Shown one piece after another: positions 4,807 through 12,603 of a stretch of 12,603 nucleotides of DNA. The position numbers and the translations under genes were made by a program. Within the stretch, counting starts at the first letter, position 1; every line of letters starts with the position of its first letter. The stretch spans positions 1 to 12,603 of the forward strand of contig JAABRN010000150.1 of assembly GCA_011390855.1 (NCBI GenBank), read 5' to 3'. This DNA comes from Hydrogenophaga sp. (GTDB taxonomy: Bacteria > Pseudomonadota > Gammaproteobacteria > Burkholderiales > Burkholderiaceae_C). Under the pieces are notes generated by a model. It was not told the origin of the DNA and made no database searches. It was given only the letters and a program-made list of their open reading frames with translations.

Positions 4807-7485
4807 TCATATGGTTTTTCGATCGGCATGGCTGAAATGCAGCCGGGTGATTTCATCCGACAACTCGCCCGCAGCCAGTTCGCACTGTTCAAGCAGTTCG
4901 GCCAGTTCACCCCAGGTGCGCAAACCCTCAGGGTTGCGTTGCCAGTTGCTCAGGTCGGCCAGCACCCAGGTGTCCGGGTCCGGCAGCGCCATGGCGAGTT
5001 CGGCATCTTGCGGCGTGGCGCTTTGTGACAGCTTGGCCAGTCGGGAGCGCAGCGTCTGCACCACCCAGGCCAGTGACCGGGGGTTGTCGCGGTCCATCAC
5101 CAGCAGGTCGATGAGGGCGACCATGTCACGCCGCTGCTGGTATTGCGCATGGAAGGTGATGGTGCTGTCGAACAGGGCCACCACCGCTTCGAACCCGGAC
5201 GCGTCGTGCACGCAGCCGTGCTCCATACCCAGCACCAGCGCACGCGAAAGCGTGATCAGACGCTCGATGTGGCGCCCCACCGAGAGCAGGCGCCAGCCGT
5301 CGTCACGCACCATGCGGTCGGTTTGTGAGCCGGTGATGGCAGCGAGCAGCTCGCTGGCATTCTGCAGGGCCGTGAGGGCCTCAGCGTTGGTGTATTCGGC
5401 CTCGCTGGACAGTGCGGCGCAGTCGCGTGCGAACTCGGTTTCCGTGCGCTCGATCAGGTTCCAGTGTTCTTGCGACAGACGCTCCCTCACCTGCGATGCA
5501 GACGCCTTCAATGCCCTCAGGTTGAAGCCCACGCTGAAAGACGTGGCTGCCATGGGGTCATCCTGGGCAGGCGACAGACCGGCAATGAGGCTGCGGGCGA
5601 ACACACGTGATGACTGGCCGGCGTCGGGCGCGTCGGCCAGCACCAGTGCGTTCTCACGGGCAGTGGCCGACATCCATGCCATCAGCGGGCGCGAACTGGG
5701 TTCTTCGCCGCCCAGGTGATCCAGCACGATCTGCGCGAGCCGGATGCTGTTTTCAGCGCGCTCGGTGTAGCGCCCCAGCCAGAACAGATTCTCGGCTGCG
5801 CGGCTGGTGACAGGTCGCTTCTGGTGGGCAAGCGCCAGGGTGGTGGGGGCAGACTGGAGCAGGCTGGTGTGATCCACCTGACCCTCGGTGATGGCCCAGC
5901 AGTCGGCGCTGCTACCGCCCCGCTGCATGGCCGCAATGAGCTGGCCGCGCGGCGCCAGTCTGACCATGCCACCGGGCAGCACACGCCACGATTGCGGCCC
6001 ATCGGCGATTGCAAATACCCTGAGCATGGCGGAGCGGGGCACCAGTCGTTCGCCGCTCCAGGTGGGCGTTTGTGACAGTGGCAACCACGATTGCACGGTG
6101 TAGTGGTCAGGGTGGCGGACCATGCGACCCGACCATTCGTCACGTTCGCGCGGGCTCAGGCTTTGACCCATCACGGTGTCAAGACCCGACCGCGGGTAGG
6201 TCGGGCGGATCACGCTTTGTTTGAGCAGGGGCAGCACCTCGCGCAGTGCGGCGTCTTCACCGCACCACCAGGTGGCCAATGAGGGAAGGGCCAGCTCTTC
6301 GCCCAACAAGTGGCGGCTGATGGCAGGCAAGAAACCCAGCATGGCGCTGGACTCGAGTGGCGCCGAACCAGGGGCGTTGGCCAGCAGCAGGTTGCCCGCA
6401 CGCAGCACCTGCAGCAGACCCGGCACGCCCAGCGAAGAGTCAGAGCGCAATTCCAGCGGGTCCAGCCATTCGTCATCCAGCCGCTTGATCAGTGCATGAA
6501 CCGGCTCCAGCCCACTCAGGGTTTTCAGGTAGAGACGCTGGTCGCGCACGGTGAGGTCGTTGCCTTCCACCAGGGTGAGGCCAAGGTAGCGCGCGAGGTA
6601 GGCGTGCTCGAAATAGGTCTCGTTGTACGGGCCGGGCGTGAGCAGCGCAATGCGCGCGTTTTCACCTTCGGGTGCCATGGCCTTGATGCCCTCCATGAGG
6701 GCACGGTAGCTGGCCGCCAGGCGCTGCACTTTCATGCCGGCAAACGCTTTGGGGAACTGGCGCGCGATGGCAATGCGGTTTTCCAGCAGATAGCCCAGGC
6801 CAGATGGCGCCTGGGTGCGTTGTCCCACCACCCACCAGCGACCATCAGGCCCATGGGCCAGGTCCATGGCCACGATGTGCAGCCAGGTGTCGCCCGGTGG
6901 ACGCACGCCTTGCATGGCGCGCAAATAGCCCGGGTGGCCCTGCACCAGTGCAGCGGGCAGCAGGGCCCGTTTGAGCAGCTCACGTTCACCGTACAGGTCG
7001 CCCATCATGGCGTTGAGCAGGCGTGCCCTCTGTTGCACGCCGGTCTCGATCTGTGCCCAGTCCTTGGGGCTGATGATCATGGGGAACAGGTCGAGCGCCC
7101 AGGGGCGCTGCAGGCCGGTGGCTGCGTCGGCGTAGACGTTGTAGGTGACGCCGTTGTCGCGAATCTGGCGCTGGAGGTTGTCCGAGCGCCGATTCAGATC
7201 GGCAAAGCCGTCGGCTCCAATGTGTTCAAAAAAGCTGGCCCATTGCGCAGACAGCTCTCCGGGAGCGTCTGGGTCTTTCGGGTTGGCGCGGCGCAGTTCG
7301 TCCCGGTGGCCTGGATCGGCTGGGACGGACAGGGAAAGGGCCCAGTCACCGGGCGATTCGGGACTGAGTTCGTCAAACAGGGAGTCGGAGGCGTCGTTTT
7401 TCACTGGCTCCGAGTATGCCTTCGCTTCCTTTGAAGGGCCTGTGGGCGAAACCCGCGCCGCAGGCTTTCGTGTGTCGTCGGTCAC
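4807..7485 (-). CDS. Circularly permuted ATP-grasp fused to an alpha-E domain
   Basis: An 892-residue two-domain protein. Residues about 90-555 form the circularly permuted ATP-grasp (DUF404/DUF407-type) region, with NGVTYNVYAD (111-120), a DLFP segment (132-135), MDLAHGPDGRWWVVGQRTQAPSG across 207-229, LTPGPYNETYFEHAYLARYLG (282-302), VEGNDL (306-311) and GSAPLESSAMLGFLPAI (373-389). The alpha-helical alpha-E (DUF403) domain starts at SRAAENLFWLGRYTERAE (561-578) and runs to about 885. ATP-grasp enzymes ligate a carboxylate to an amine using ATP; this class is predicted to make peptide-like amide bonds, with no characterised substrate. In many genomes the two halves are separate neighbouring genes. 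The start is a GTG at 7485 with no Shine-Dalgarno and an in-frame stop 5 codons upstream; GTG 7404 (residue 28) is an alternative, as the first 80 residues look disordered. Confidence 0.92.
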   Translation of the reverse strand: MTDDTRKPAARVSPTGPSKEAKAYSEPVKNDASDSLFDELSPESPGDWALSLSVPADPGHRDELRRANPKDPDAPGELSAQWASFFEHIGADGFADLNRRSDNLQRQIRDNGVTYNVYADAATGLQRPWALDLFPMIISPKDWAQIETGVQQRARLLNAMMGDLYGERELLKRALLPAALVQGHPGYLRAMQGVRPPGDTWLHIVAMDLAHGPDGRWWVVGQRTQAPSGLGYLLENRIAIARQFPKAFAGMKVQRLAASYRALMEGIKAMAPEGENARIALLTPGPYNETYFEHAYLARYLGLTLVEGNDLTVRDQRLYLKTLSGLEPVHALIKRLDDEWLDPLELRSDSSLGVPGLLQVLRAGNLLLANAPGSAPLESSAMLGFLPAISRHLLGEELALPSLATWWCGEDAALREVLPLLKQSVIRPTYPRSGLDTVMGQSLSPRERDEWSGRMVRHPDHYTVQSWLPLSQTPTWSGERLVPRSAMLRVFAIADGPQSWRVLPGGMVRLAPRGQLIAAMQRGGSSADCWAITEGQVDHTSLLQSAPTTLALAHQKRPVTSRAAENLFWLGRYTERAENSIRLAQIVLDHLGGEEPSSRPLMAWMSATARENALVLADAPDAGQSSRVFARSLIAGLSPAQDDPMAATSFSVGFNLRALKASASQVRERLSQEHWNLIERTETEFARDCAALSSEAEYTNAEALTALQNASELLAAITGSQTDRMVRDDGWRLLSVGRHIERLITLSRALVLGMEHGCVHDASGFEAVVALFDSTITFHAQYQQRRDMVALIDLLVMDRDNPRSLAWVVQTLRSRLAKLSQSATPQDAELAMALPDPDTWVLADLSNWQRNPEGLRTWGELAELLEQCELAAGELSDEITRLHFSHADRKTI

Positions 7486-7596
7486 GAGGAAGACCCGTCA
7501 ACAGCCACGAGCGGTGCCCGGAGGCATACAGGAACGAGTGAAGAAGCGCCAGTCCAAGGCCAGCGCGGAATCGGGTTCGCCGGGCCGCTGCTGGCG

Positions 7597-7625
7597 CCCC
7601 CCTCAGGGGGGTGACGCCGAAGGCG
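7597..7625. repeat. GC-rich double-hairpin intergenic element
   Basis: CCCCCC (7597-7602), TCA and GGGGGG (7606-7611) form a perfect 6-bp stem with a 3-nt loop. CGCC-GAA-GGCG follows (7615-7625), then another G6 run. The layout resembles an intergenic repeat I associate with Comamonadaceae genomes. The second G6 run (about 7630-7635) could compete with the first for the C6 run. It fills the 159-bp gap between the DUF2126 gene and the ATP-grasp gene, where I see no coding frame. No U-tract follows on the - strand. Confidence 0.5.
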
Positions 7626-7644
7626 GCGCGGGGGGTGCTCCGAA

Positions 7645-10600
7645 TTAATAGCGCAAATCCAGGGTGAAAGGAAACTCCCGACTGTGGATGGCCGGCTCCA
7701 CCGTCATGCGCCCCGCGGTATGGCCCATCTGGAAGAAGCGCGACAGGCGCCGGCTTTCTGCTTCGTAGGCGTTGATCGGGAAGGTGTCGTAGTTGCGTCC
7801 ACCCGGGTGAGCCACGTGGTACTGGCAGCCGCCCATCGAACGCTGCATCCAGTTGTCCACGATGTCGAAGGTCAGCGGCGCGTGCGAAGGAATGGAGGGG
7901 TGCAGGGCCGACGGCGGGCTCCAGGCCTTGTAGCGCACGCTGGCCACGTATTCCCCAACCGTGCCGGTGCTCTGCAGGGGCAGGGCGCGACCGTTGCAGG
8001 TGATCACGTAGCGGTTGTCGTTGTAGCCACTGACCCGAACCTCGATGCGTTCCAGCGATGAGTCCACGTAACGCACCGTGCCCCCCGGCGCCCCTTCTTC
8101 GCCCATCACATGCCAGGGTTCCAGTGCATTGCGCAGCGTCAGCTCGATGCCTCGTGCAGCCACCTGGCCCACCAGCGGGAAGCGGAATTCGAAGTGCGGT
8201 TCGAACCAGGCCATATCCATGTCGTAGCCGAAGTCGGCCAGGTCGGCCAGCACGTCCTCGAAATCCATGCGAATGAAGGTGGGCAACAGGAAGCGGTCGT
8301 GCAGCTCGGTGCCCCAGCGAGTGAGCTTGCCTTGCCATGGCTGTTGCCAGAAGCGCGATACGAGAGCGCGCAGCAGCAACTGCTGGGCGATGCTCATGCG
8401 GGCATGCGGCGGCATCTCAAAAGCGCGCAGTTCCAGCAGGCCCAGGCGGCCCGTGGGTCCGTCGGGCGAATACAGCTTGTCAATGCAGAATTCGCTGCGG
8501 TGGGTGTTGCCTGTGGCATCGATCAGGATGTTGCGCAGCGTGCGGTCGACCAGCCACGGGGGCATGTCCTGTCCGTAGGTCTGCCGATTCTTTTCGATTT
8601 CCTTCAGCGCAATTTCCAGCTCGTACAACTGATCGTTGCGCGCTTCGTCCACACGTGGTGCCTGGCTGGTGGGACCAATGAACAGGCCGCTGAACAGGTA
8701 GGAAAGCGAAGGGTGGTTGTGCCAGTAGGCGATCAGGCTGCCCAGCAGTTCAGGTCGGCGAAGGAAGGGCGAATCGGCTGGCGTGGCGCCACCCATCACG
8801 AAGTGGTTGCCTCCGCCGGTACCGGTGTGGCGGCCATCGGTCATGAATTTTTCAGCGCACAACCGGGTCTCGTGCGCGGCTTCGTACAGAAATTCTGTGT
8901 GGTCGACCAGTTCGGCCCAGTTGTGTGCCGGGTGGATGTTGACCTCGATCACGCCGGGGTCTGGCGTGATCTGAAGCACCTTCAGGCGCGGGTCGCGCGG
9001 AGGCGGGTAGCCTTCCAGCACGATGGCCATACCCAGCTTTTCAGCTGTTGCTTCCACCGCAGACAGCAGATCCAGGTAGTCTTCCAGGTGGGCCATGGGG
9101 GGCATGAACACGTAGATGTGCTGGTACTTGCCGCCCATGTCTTTTTCGACCTTGGGCCCATTTGAGCGGTGGGGGTCGCGCGCTTCCACCACCAGCGCGG
9201 TGCGGGTGAGCCAGGCAGCCGATTCGCTGCGTTGCGGATAGCGGGCCGACAAGGCCTGGGCGGGTGCGGAGCCAGGCCCGGGCTGACCCCGGCGCAGGCC
9301 ATCGCCAGGGCCCTGGCCGTCGAAATCCACGCCTTGCAAGGAAACCGTGCCGCCTTCGGCAAAACCACCGCCCACCTGATGTGGCGACACCTGGTGCCGG
9401 GTGGTGGCGCCTCGCGGCAAGGGGTCGCGTGCGGTGTGCGGGTCTTGCTCGATGTGGTAAGGGTAGTCGGCGGCCGAGACCCAGGGCAGCGAGTCCAGCG
9501 GCAGGCGGTAACCCATGGGCGAATCGCCCGGCACCAGATACATGCGCTCGTCACGGAAGAACCACGGACCAGTCGACCACACGGTGCCTGAGACCCGGTG
9601 GTAGGCACTCTTGCCGTTGCTGCTCAGTGCACCGCCATGCGCCGCCGCCTGCAAGGGCAGCACGTAGCCCACGGTGGCTTCCAGCCCCTGCGAGAAGACG
9701 CGGCGCAGGCGCGCGCGCTCCAGTTCGTCGTCGAGCTTGGCATCAAACGGGTCTACGTTGACGGGCAGTCGACGCTCGCGCCACAGGTAATACCAGGTGT
9801 CTTCATAGCCAGGGGTGATGTACTGCGTCGAAAGACCGAGTTTGCGTGCCAGGGCCTGCGTGAAGCGTTGCGCGTCTTCACTCGTGTGGTGGGCATCGTC
9901 GCGTTCGTCGGCCAGCAGGGCCGGGTTGTGCCAGCAGGGATCGCCATCGGCACGCCAGAACACCGACAGTGCCCATCGCGGCAATTGCTCACCGGGGTAC
10001 CACTTGCCCTGGCCCATGTGCACAAAGCCACCCTGGCCATAGCGCTCGCGCATGCGGCTCAGCAGTTCGGTGGCGTAGCCGCGCTTGGTGGGGCCCAGGG
10101 CGTCTGTGTTCCATTCGGGCGCGTCGCGGTCTGCCGTGGCCACGTAGGTGGGTTCGCCACCCATGGTCAGGCGCACGTCGTGGGCGTTCAGATCGGTATC
10201 CACCTTTTCGCCCAAAGCCAGCACGCCCGCCCATTGTTCGTCGGTGTAGGGCATGGTTACGCGAGGTGATTCGTACACCCGCTTCACGCCCATGTGGTGG
10301 CTGAATTCCACCTCACACTTGTCCATGGCACCTTCGACCGGCGCGGCGCTGGAAGGCTGCGGCGTACAGGCGAGCGGCACGTGCCCTTCGCCTGCGAGCA
10401 GACCGGAGGTCGGGTCCAGGCCGATCCAGCCCGCGCCGGGCAGAAACACTTCGCACCACGCGTGCAGGTCGGTGAAATCTTGTTCGGGGCCGTTGGGGCC
10501 GTCGACCGACTTCACGTCCGACTTGAGCTGAATGAGGTAGCCCGAGACAAAGCGCGCAGCCAGTCCCATGTGGCGCAGGATTTGCACCATCAGCCAGCCG

Positions 10601-11148
10601 GTGTCGCGGCAGGAGCCGCTGCCCAGCTTGAGCGTTTCTTCCGGCGTTTGTACGCCGGGTTCCATGCGGATGGTGTACGCGATGTCGCGTTGCAGCATCT
10701 GGTTCACGTCGACCAGGAAGTCGATGGTGCGGCGTTCGCTGCGGTCGATCCTCTTCAGGTAAGCATCCAGCAGCCCGGTGGATGGCGCAGTCGCCAGGTA
10801 GGGTGCCAGTTCCTGCTTCTGTGCGGCGTCGTAGTCAAAGGGGTAGTTCTCTGCGCGCGGCTCCAGGAAGAAGTCGAACGGGTTGTAGACCGCCATCTCC
10901 ACCACCAGGTCGATCGTGACCTTGAATTCGGTGGTGGGCTCAGGAAACACCAGCCGTGCCTGGTAGTTGGCGAAGGGGTCTTGCTGCCAGTTGATGAAAT
11001 GCCCACCCGGTTCGATTTTTTGCGAATACGAGAGTACCTTGGTGCGGCTGTGCGGGGCAGGGCGCAGGCGAACCACCTGTGGGCCGAGCTTGACGAGGCG
11101 GTCATACCGATAATGCGTGATGTGGCTCAGAGCAACATGAATAGCCAT
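7645..11148 (-). CDS. Transglutaminase-DUF2126 putative amidoligase fusion
   Basis: A 1167-residue protein and first gene of the - strand operon. Residues 1-260 are a transglutaminase-like module: N-terminal beta domain, then catalytic Cys180 in GSGSCRDTGW, His229 in DLHAW and Asp245 in GLDPTSG. Residues about 325-1167 are the DUF2126 region, which Pfam and comparative genomics call a putative amidoligase of the glutamine-synthetase-like fold. Typical stretches are LTMGGEPTYV (327-336), PDPGVIEVNIHPAHNW (729-744), GGGNHFVMGG (778-787) and the C-terminus FTLDLRY. Residues about 575-640 are a Gly/Gln/Pro-rich, family-divergent linker. Fusing a peptidase-like and a ligase-like domain suggests making and trimming or transferring an amide-linked product; the substrate is unknown. 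No signal peptide or membrane segment is seen. The start fits the family N-terminus (MAIHVALSHITHYRYD); the Shine-Dalgarno is weak. Confidence 0.93.
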   Translation of the reverse strand: MAIHVALSHITHYRYDRLVKLGPQVVRLRPAPHSRTKVLSYSQKIEPGGHFINWQQDPFANYQARLVFPEPTTEFKVTIDLVVEMAVYNPFDFFLEPRAENYPFDYDAAQKQELAPYLATAPSTGLLDAYLKRIDRSERRTIDFLVDVNQMLQRDIAYTIRMEPGVQTPEETLKLGSGSCRDTGWLMVQILRHMGLAARFVSGYLIQLKSDVKSVDGPNGPEQDFTDLHAWCEVFLPGAGWIGLDPTSGLLAGEGHVPLACTPQPSSAAPVEGAMDKCEVEFSHHMGVKRVYESPRVTMPYTDEQWAGVLALGEKVDTDLNAHDVRLTMGGEPTYVATADRDAPEWNTDALGPTKRGYATELLSRMRERYGQGGFVHMGQGKWYPGEQLPRWALSVFWRADGDPCWHNPALLADERDDAHHTSEDAQRFTQALARKLGLSTQYITPGYEDTWYYLWRERRLPVNVDPFDAKLDDELERARLRRVFSQGLEATVGYVLPLQAAAHGGALSSNGKSAYHRVSGTVWSTGPWFFRDERMYLVPGDSPMGYRLPLDSLPWVSAADYPYHIEQDPHTARDPLPRGATTRHQVSPHQVGGGFAEGGTVSLQGVDFDGQGPGDGLRRGQPGPGSAPAQALSARYPQRSESAAWLTRTALVVEARDPHRSNGPKVEKDMGGKYQHIYVFMPPMAHLEDYLDLLSAVEATAEKLGMAIVLEGYPPPRDPRLKVLQITPDPGVIEVNIHPAHNWAELVDHTEFLYEAAHETRLCAEKFMTDGRHTGTGGGNHFVMGGATPADSPFLRRPELLGSLIAYWHNHPSLSYLFSGLFIGPTSQAPRVDEARNDQLYELEIALKEIEKNRQTYGQDMPPWLVDRTLRNILIDATGNTHRSEFCIDKLYSPDGPTGRLGLLELRAFEMPPHARMSIAQQLLLRALVSRFWQQPWQGKLTRWGTELHDRFLLPTFIRMDFEDVLADLADFGYDMDMAWFEPHFEFRFPLVGQVAARGIELTLRNALEPWHVMGEEGAPGGTVRYVDSSLERIEVRVSGYNDNRYVITCNGRALPLQSTGTVGEYVASVRYKAWSPPSALHPSIPSHAPLTFDIVDNWMQRSMGGCQYHVAHPGGRNYDTFPINAYEAESRRLSRFFQMGHTAGRMTVEPAIHSREFPFTLDLRY

Positions 11149-11164
11149 GCGAGTGCTTTCAACA

Positions 11165-11170
11165 GGGAGG
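11165..11170 (+). promoter_or_regulatory. Strong Shine-Dalgarno in the amidoligase-comEC spacer
   Basis: GGGAGG on the + strand, 6 nt before ATG 11177. It is one of the best ribosome binding sites in the window, yet the frame it serves is only 19 codons long. Confidence 0.5.
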
Positions 11171-11176
11171 AAAACA

Positions 11177-11236
11177 ATGGGTCCGAAAAAGGGTCCGCCG
11201 GCAACATTTATGCCACGCGGCTGGCGACCATGCTAG
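11177..11236 (+). CDS. Possible 19-codon leader peptide or small ORF upstream of comEC
   Basis: ATG 11177 to TAG 11236 encodes MGPKKGPPATFMPRGWRPC. The case for it is the optimally spaced GGGAGG upstream and its position, with the stop 64 nt before the comEC start on the same strand. The peptide is Pro/Lys/Arg/Gly-rich with a GPP run that could slow ribosomes, so a regulatory leader is conceivable. Against it, the frame is very short and chance occurrence is possible. The direct repeat GGGTCCG (11179-11185 and 11191-11197) lies inside it. I know of no named family. Confidence 0.3.
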   Translation: MGPKKGPPATFMPRGWRPC

Positions 11237-11286
11237 CAAGTCTTGCGCCAAACGGCGATGACAGCCGTTCCAGTTGCGTACCGCGC

Positions 11287-11292
11287 AGGGGA
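11287..11292 (+). promoter_or_regulatory. Ribosome binding site deciding the comEC start
   Basis: AGGGGA lies 8 nt before TTG 11301. The alternatives, TTG 11274, GTG 11307 and ATG 11331, have no comparable upstream sequence. Confidence 0.55.
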
Positions 11293-11300
11293 ATCGAGCC

Positions 11301-12603
11301 TTGATCGTGGGTCGGCACGGGCTCGCCCTGATGCTGGGGTCGGTGATGGGTCTGGCACTGCAGTTGCAGCAGCCATCGCTGTGGTCTGCGAGCCGCTACC
11401 TCGCCCTCCTGTGCTTCGCTGCTCTGCTGGCGTGCGCGGGTGTGTACGGGTTGTGGCGTGCTCGTGGCACCGTTTCTCTCGGCGCTCGGTCGGCCGGTCT
11501 CTTGATCGGGCTCTTTCTGTTCACTGGTGTGTTCGCCGGTGCTGGCTCCAGTGGCTGGCGTGCGGCGAATTTCGCCAGCGAGGCGCTGGCCCCGGATCTT
11601 CAGGGCGTTGACATCGAGGTGACCGGTCGCATTGCCTCGCTGCCGCAGCAAACCGCGCAAGGCGAGCGCTTTTTGCTTGCTGTGGCGTCTGCCCGGCATG
11701 AGGGGCTGCCGGTGGAAGTGCCACAGCGGTTGCAACTGGGCTGGTACGGCGGCGGTGAGGGCGCAGGCACCTGGGCGCGAGGAGCCGTCAGCCCGGGCCT
11801 GCGAACCGGAGAACTGTGGCGTTTCACGGTGCGGCTGCGCAGTCCGCATGGAAATGCCAACCCCCATGGCTTCGATCTGGAGCGCTGGCTCTGGACCCGA
11901 CGAATCGGTGCCACCGGCTATGTGCGCAATGGTCCGCGTGACCCGGCGCCTGAAATACTCGCCACCTCCAGTGGCTACCCCTTGCAGGCCGCCAGGCAGC
12001 AAGTGCGTGATGCCATCAAAGCACAGGTGGACGATCCGCGTGCGGCGGGCGTACTTGCCGCCTTGCTGGTGGGCGATCAGTCAGCCATCGAGCGCGCAGA
12101 CTGGGTTTTGTTCCGCACCACCGGGGTGGCTCATTTGATGGTGATTTCCGGCCTTCACGTGACGCTCTTCGCCTGGATGGCGATGGCGCTGGTGGCAGGC
12201 ATCTGGCCTCGCCTGGGCCGTCAGTGGCCCGTGCTGTTGCTCTCGGTGCCCACGCCAGTGGCCAGCGCCTGGGGTGGTCTGCTGTTGGCTGCGGGCTATG
12301 CGCTGTTCTCGGGCTGGGGCCTGCCTGCTCAACGTGCGGTCGTCATGCTGGGCGTGGTGATGGCGCTGAGCCTGGGTGCGCGTCGCTGGCCGTGGCCGCT
12401 GGTCTGGGGCTGCGCCATGTGGGCGGTGTTGCTGATCGACCCCATGGCCTGGCTGCAGCCGGGTTTCTGGCTCAGCTTTTTTGCGGTGGGCGTGCTGTTT
12501 GCCTCGGGCCGGCGCTTGCCGGGTGTGCCACCACAAGCTGATGGCGAAGTGTCATCGGTGGCGCGGAATCGCTTGCATCGCCTGCTGCTCTCATTTTGGG
12601 GAA
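11301..12603 (+). CDS. comEC: ComEC/Rec2-family DNA internalization channel, N-terminal part (3' end outside window)
   Basis: The frame runs from an in-frame stop at 11259-11261 to the window end without interruption; 434 codons are visible of a protein usually near 750-850 residues. ComEC forms the inner-membrane channel for single-stranded DNA during natural transformation. The N-terminus is hydrophobic (two or three membrane segments in the first 85 residues). A DUF4131-like soluble region follows, containing VTGRIASLPQ and ending NANPHGFDLERWLWTRRIGATGYVR. The competence domain begins with LAALLVGDQSAIERADW and the hallmark TTGVAHLMVISGLHV (about residues 273-287), then several membrane helices. 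The start is taken as TTG 11301 because AGGGGA lies 8 nt upstream; ATG 11331 is the alternative. It is divergent from the amidoligase operon. The C-terminal metallo-beta-lactamase-like domain, if present, is beyond the window. Confidence 0.92.
   Translation, partial: MIVGRHGLALMLGSVMGLALQLQQPSLWSASRYLALLCFAALLACAGVYGLWRARGTVSLGARSAGLLIGLFLFTGVFAGAGSSGWRAANFASEALAPDLQGVDIEVTGRIASLPQQTAQGERFLLAVASARHEGLPVEVPQRLQLGWYGGGEGAGTWARGAVSPGLRTGELWRFTVRLRSPHGNANPHGFDLERWLWTRRIGATGYVRNGPRDPAPEILATSSGYPLQAARQQVRDAIKAQVDDPRAAGVLAALLVGDQSAIERADWVLFRTTGVAHLMVISGLHVTLFAWMAMALVAGIWPRLGRQWPVLLLSVPTPVASAWGGLLLAAGYALFSGWGLPAQRAVVMLGVVMALSLGARRWPWPLVWGCAMWAVLLIDPMAWLQPGFWLSFFAVGVLFASGRRLPGVPPQADGEVSSVARNRLHRLLLSFWG

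Noticed and set aside
4748..5719. A 323-codon + strand open frame opposite the alpha-E region.
   Set aside because: Ser/Arg-rich translation without motifs, overlapping a strongly conserved gene; a shadow of high-GC coding.
6310..7434. A 374-codon + strand open frame opposite the ATP-grasp region.
   Set aside because: No family features, while the - strand frame contains the well-known ATP-grasp motifs.
8110..9165. A 351-codon + strand open frame opposite DUF2126.
   Set aside because: Composition typical of antisense frames, and the - strand frame matches the amidoligase family throughout.
11149..11300. Divergent sigma-70 promoters for the amidoligase operon and comEC.
   Set aside because: Only poor -10/-35 matches with wrong spacing were found by eye on either strand, so none is annotated.
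10294..11304. A 336-codon + strand open frame that overlaps the start of comEC.
   Set aside because: It is antisense to the transglutaminase module, and its end lies in a different frame from comEC, whose own ribosome binding site and motifs are clear.

Overview
The window reads as chromosomal DNA from a high-GC betaproteobacterium, most likely Burkholderiales and close to the Comamonadaceae (an inference). This rests on high GC in all genes, betaproteobacterial-looking protein sequences, and intergenic repeats of a kind I associate with that family: a CCTGAGCTTGTCGAAGC-type element and a CCCCCC-TCA-GGGGGG element. Coding density is high. No intergenic gap exceeds 160 bp, and I see no tRNA, rRNA, insertion sequence or CRISPR array.

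Left block, + strand (1-3131): the 3' end of a tungsten-type operon. It starts with the C-terminal 349 codons of an aldehyde:ferredoxin oxidoreductase large subunit (AorB-like; 4Fe-4S cysteines, pterin motif and active-site Glu/His all visible). An FAD/NAD(P)-binding oxidoreductase (AorC-like) and a MoaD-type sulfur carrier ending in GG follow. The last gene is a 99-residue protein of unknown function ending in GGG. The set matches the AorABC-type enzyme known from Aromatoleum, in which AorB oxidises aldehydes, the AorA polyferredoxin carries electrons and AorC passes them to NAD+. The MoaD-like protein would supply dithiolene sulfur for the pyranopterin cofactor. A terminator-like hairpin sits between aorB and aorC.

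Middle block, - strand (3162-11148), transcribed right to left and convergent with the first. It holds a transglutaminase-DUF2126 amidoligase fusion (1167 aa), a circularly permuted ATP-grasp fused to an alpha-E domain (892 aa), a second transglutaminase-like protein (322 aa), then a RidA-family protein. The first three form the predicted peptide-ligation/tagging system first outlined by comparative genomics: two amide-ligase-type enzymes with papain-like transglutaminase partners. Its substrate and product remain unknown. The Anbu protease often linked to this set is not next to it; RidA occupies that side.

Right edge, + strand (11301-12603): the N-terminal part of a ComEC/Rec2 DNA-uptake channel, divergent from the amidoligase operon and running off the window. 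The 152-bp divergent spacer contains a very short open frame (19 codons) behind a strong Shine-Dalgarno sequence, which could be a leader peptide.
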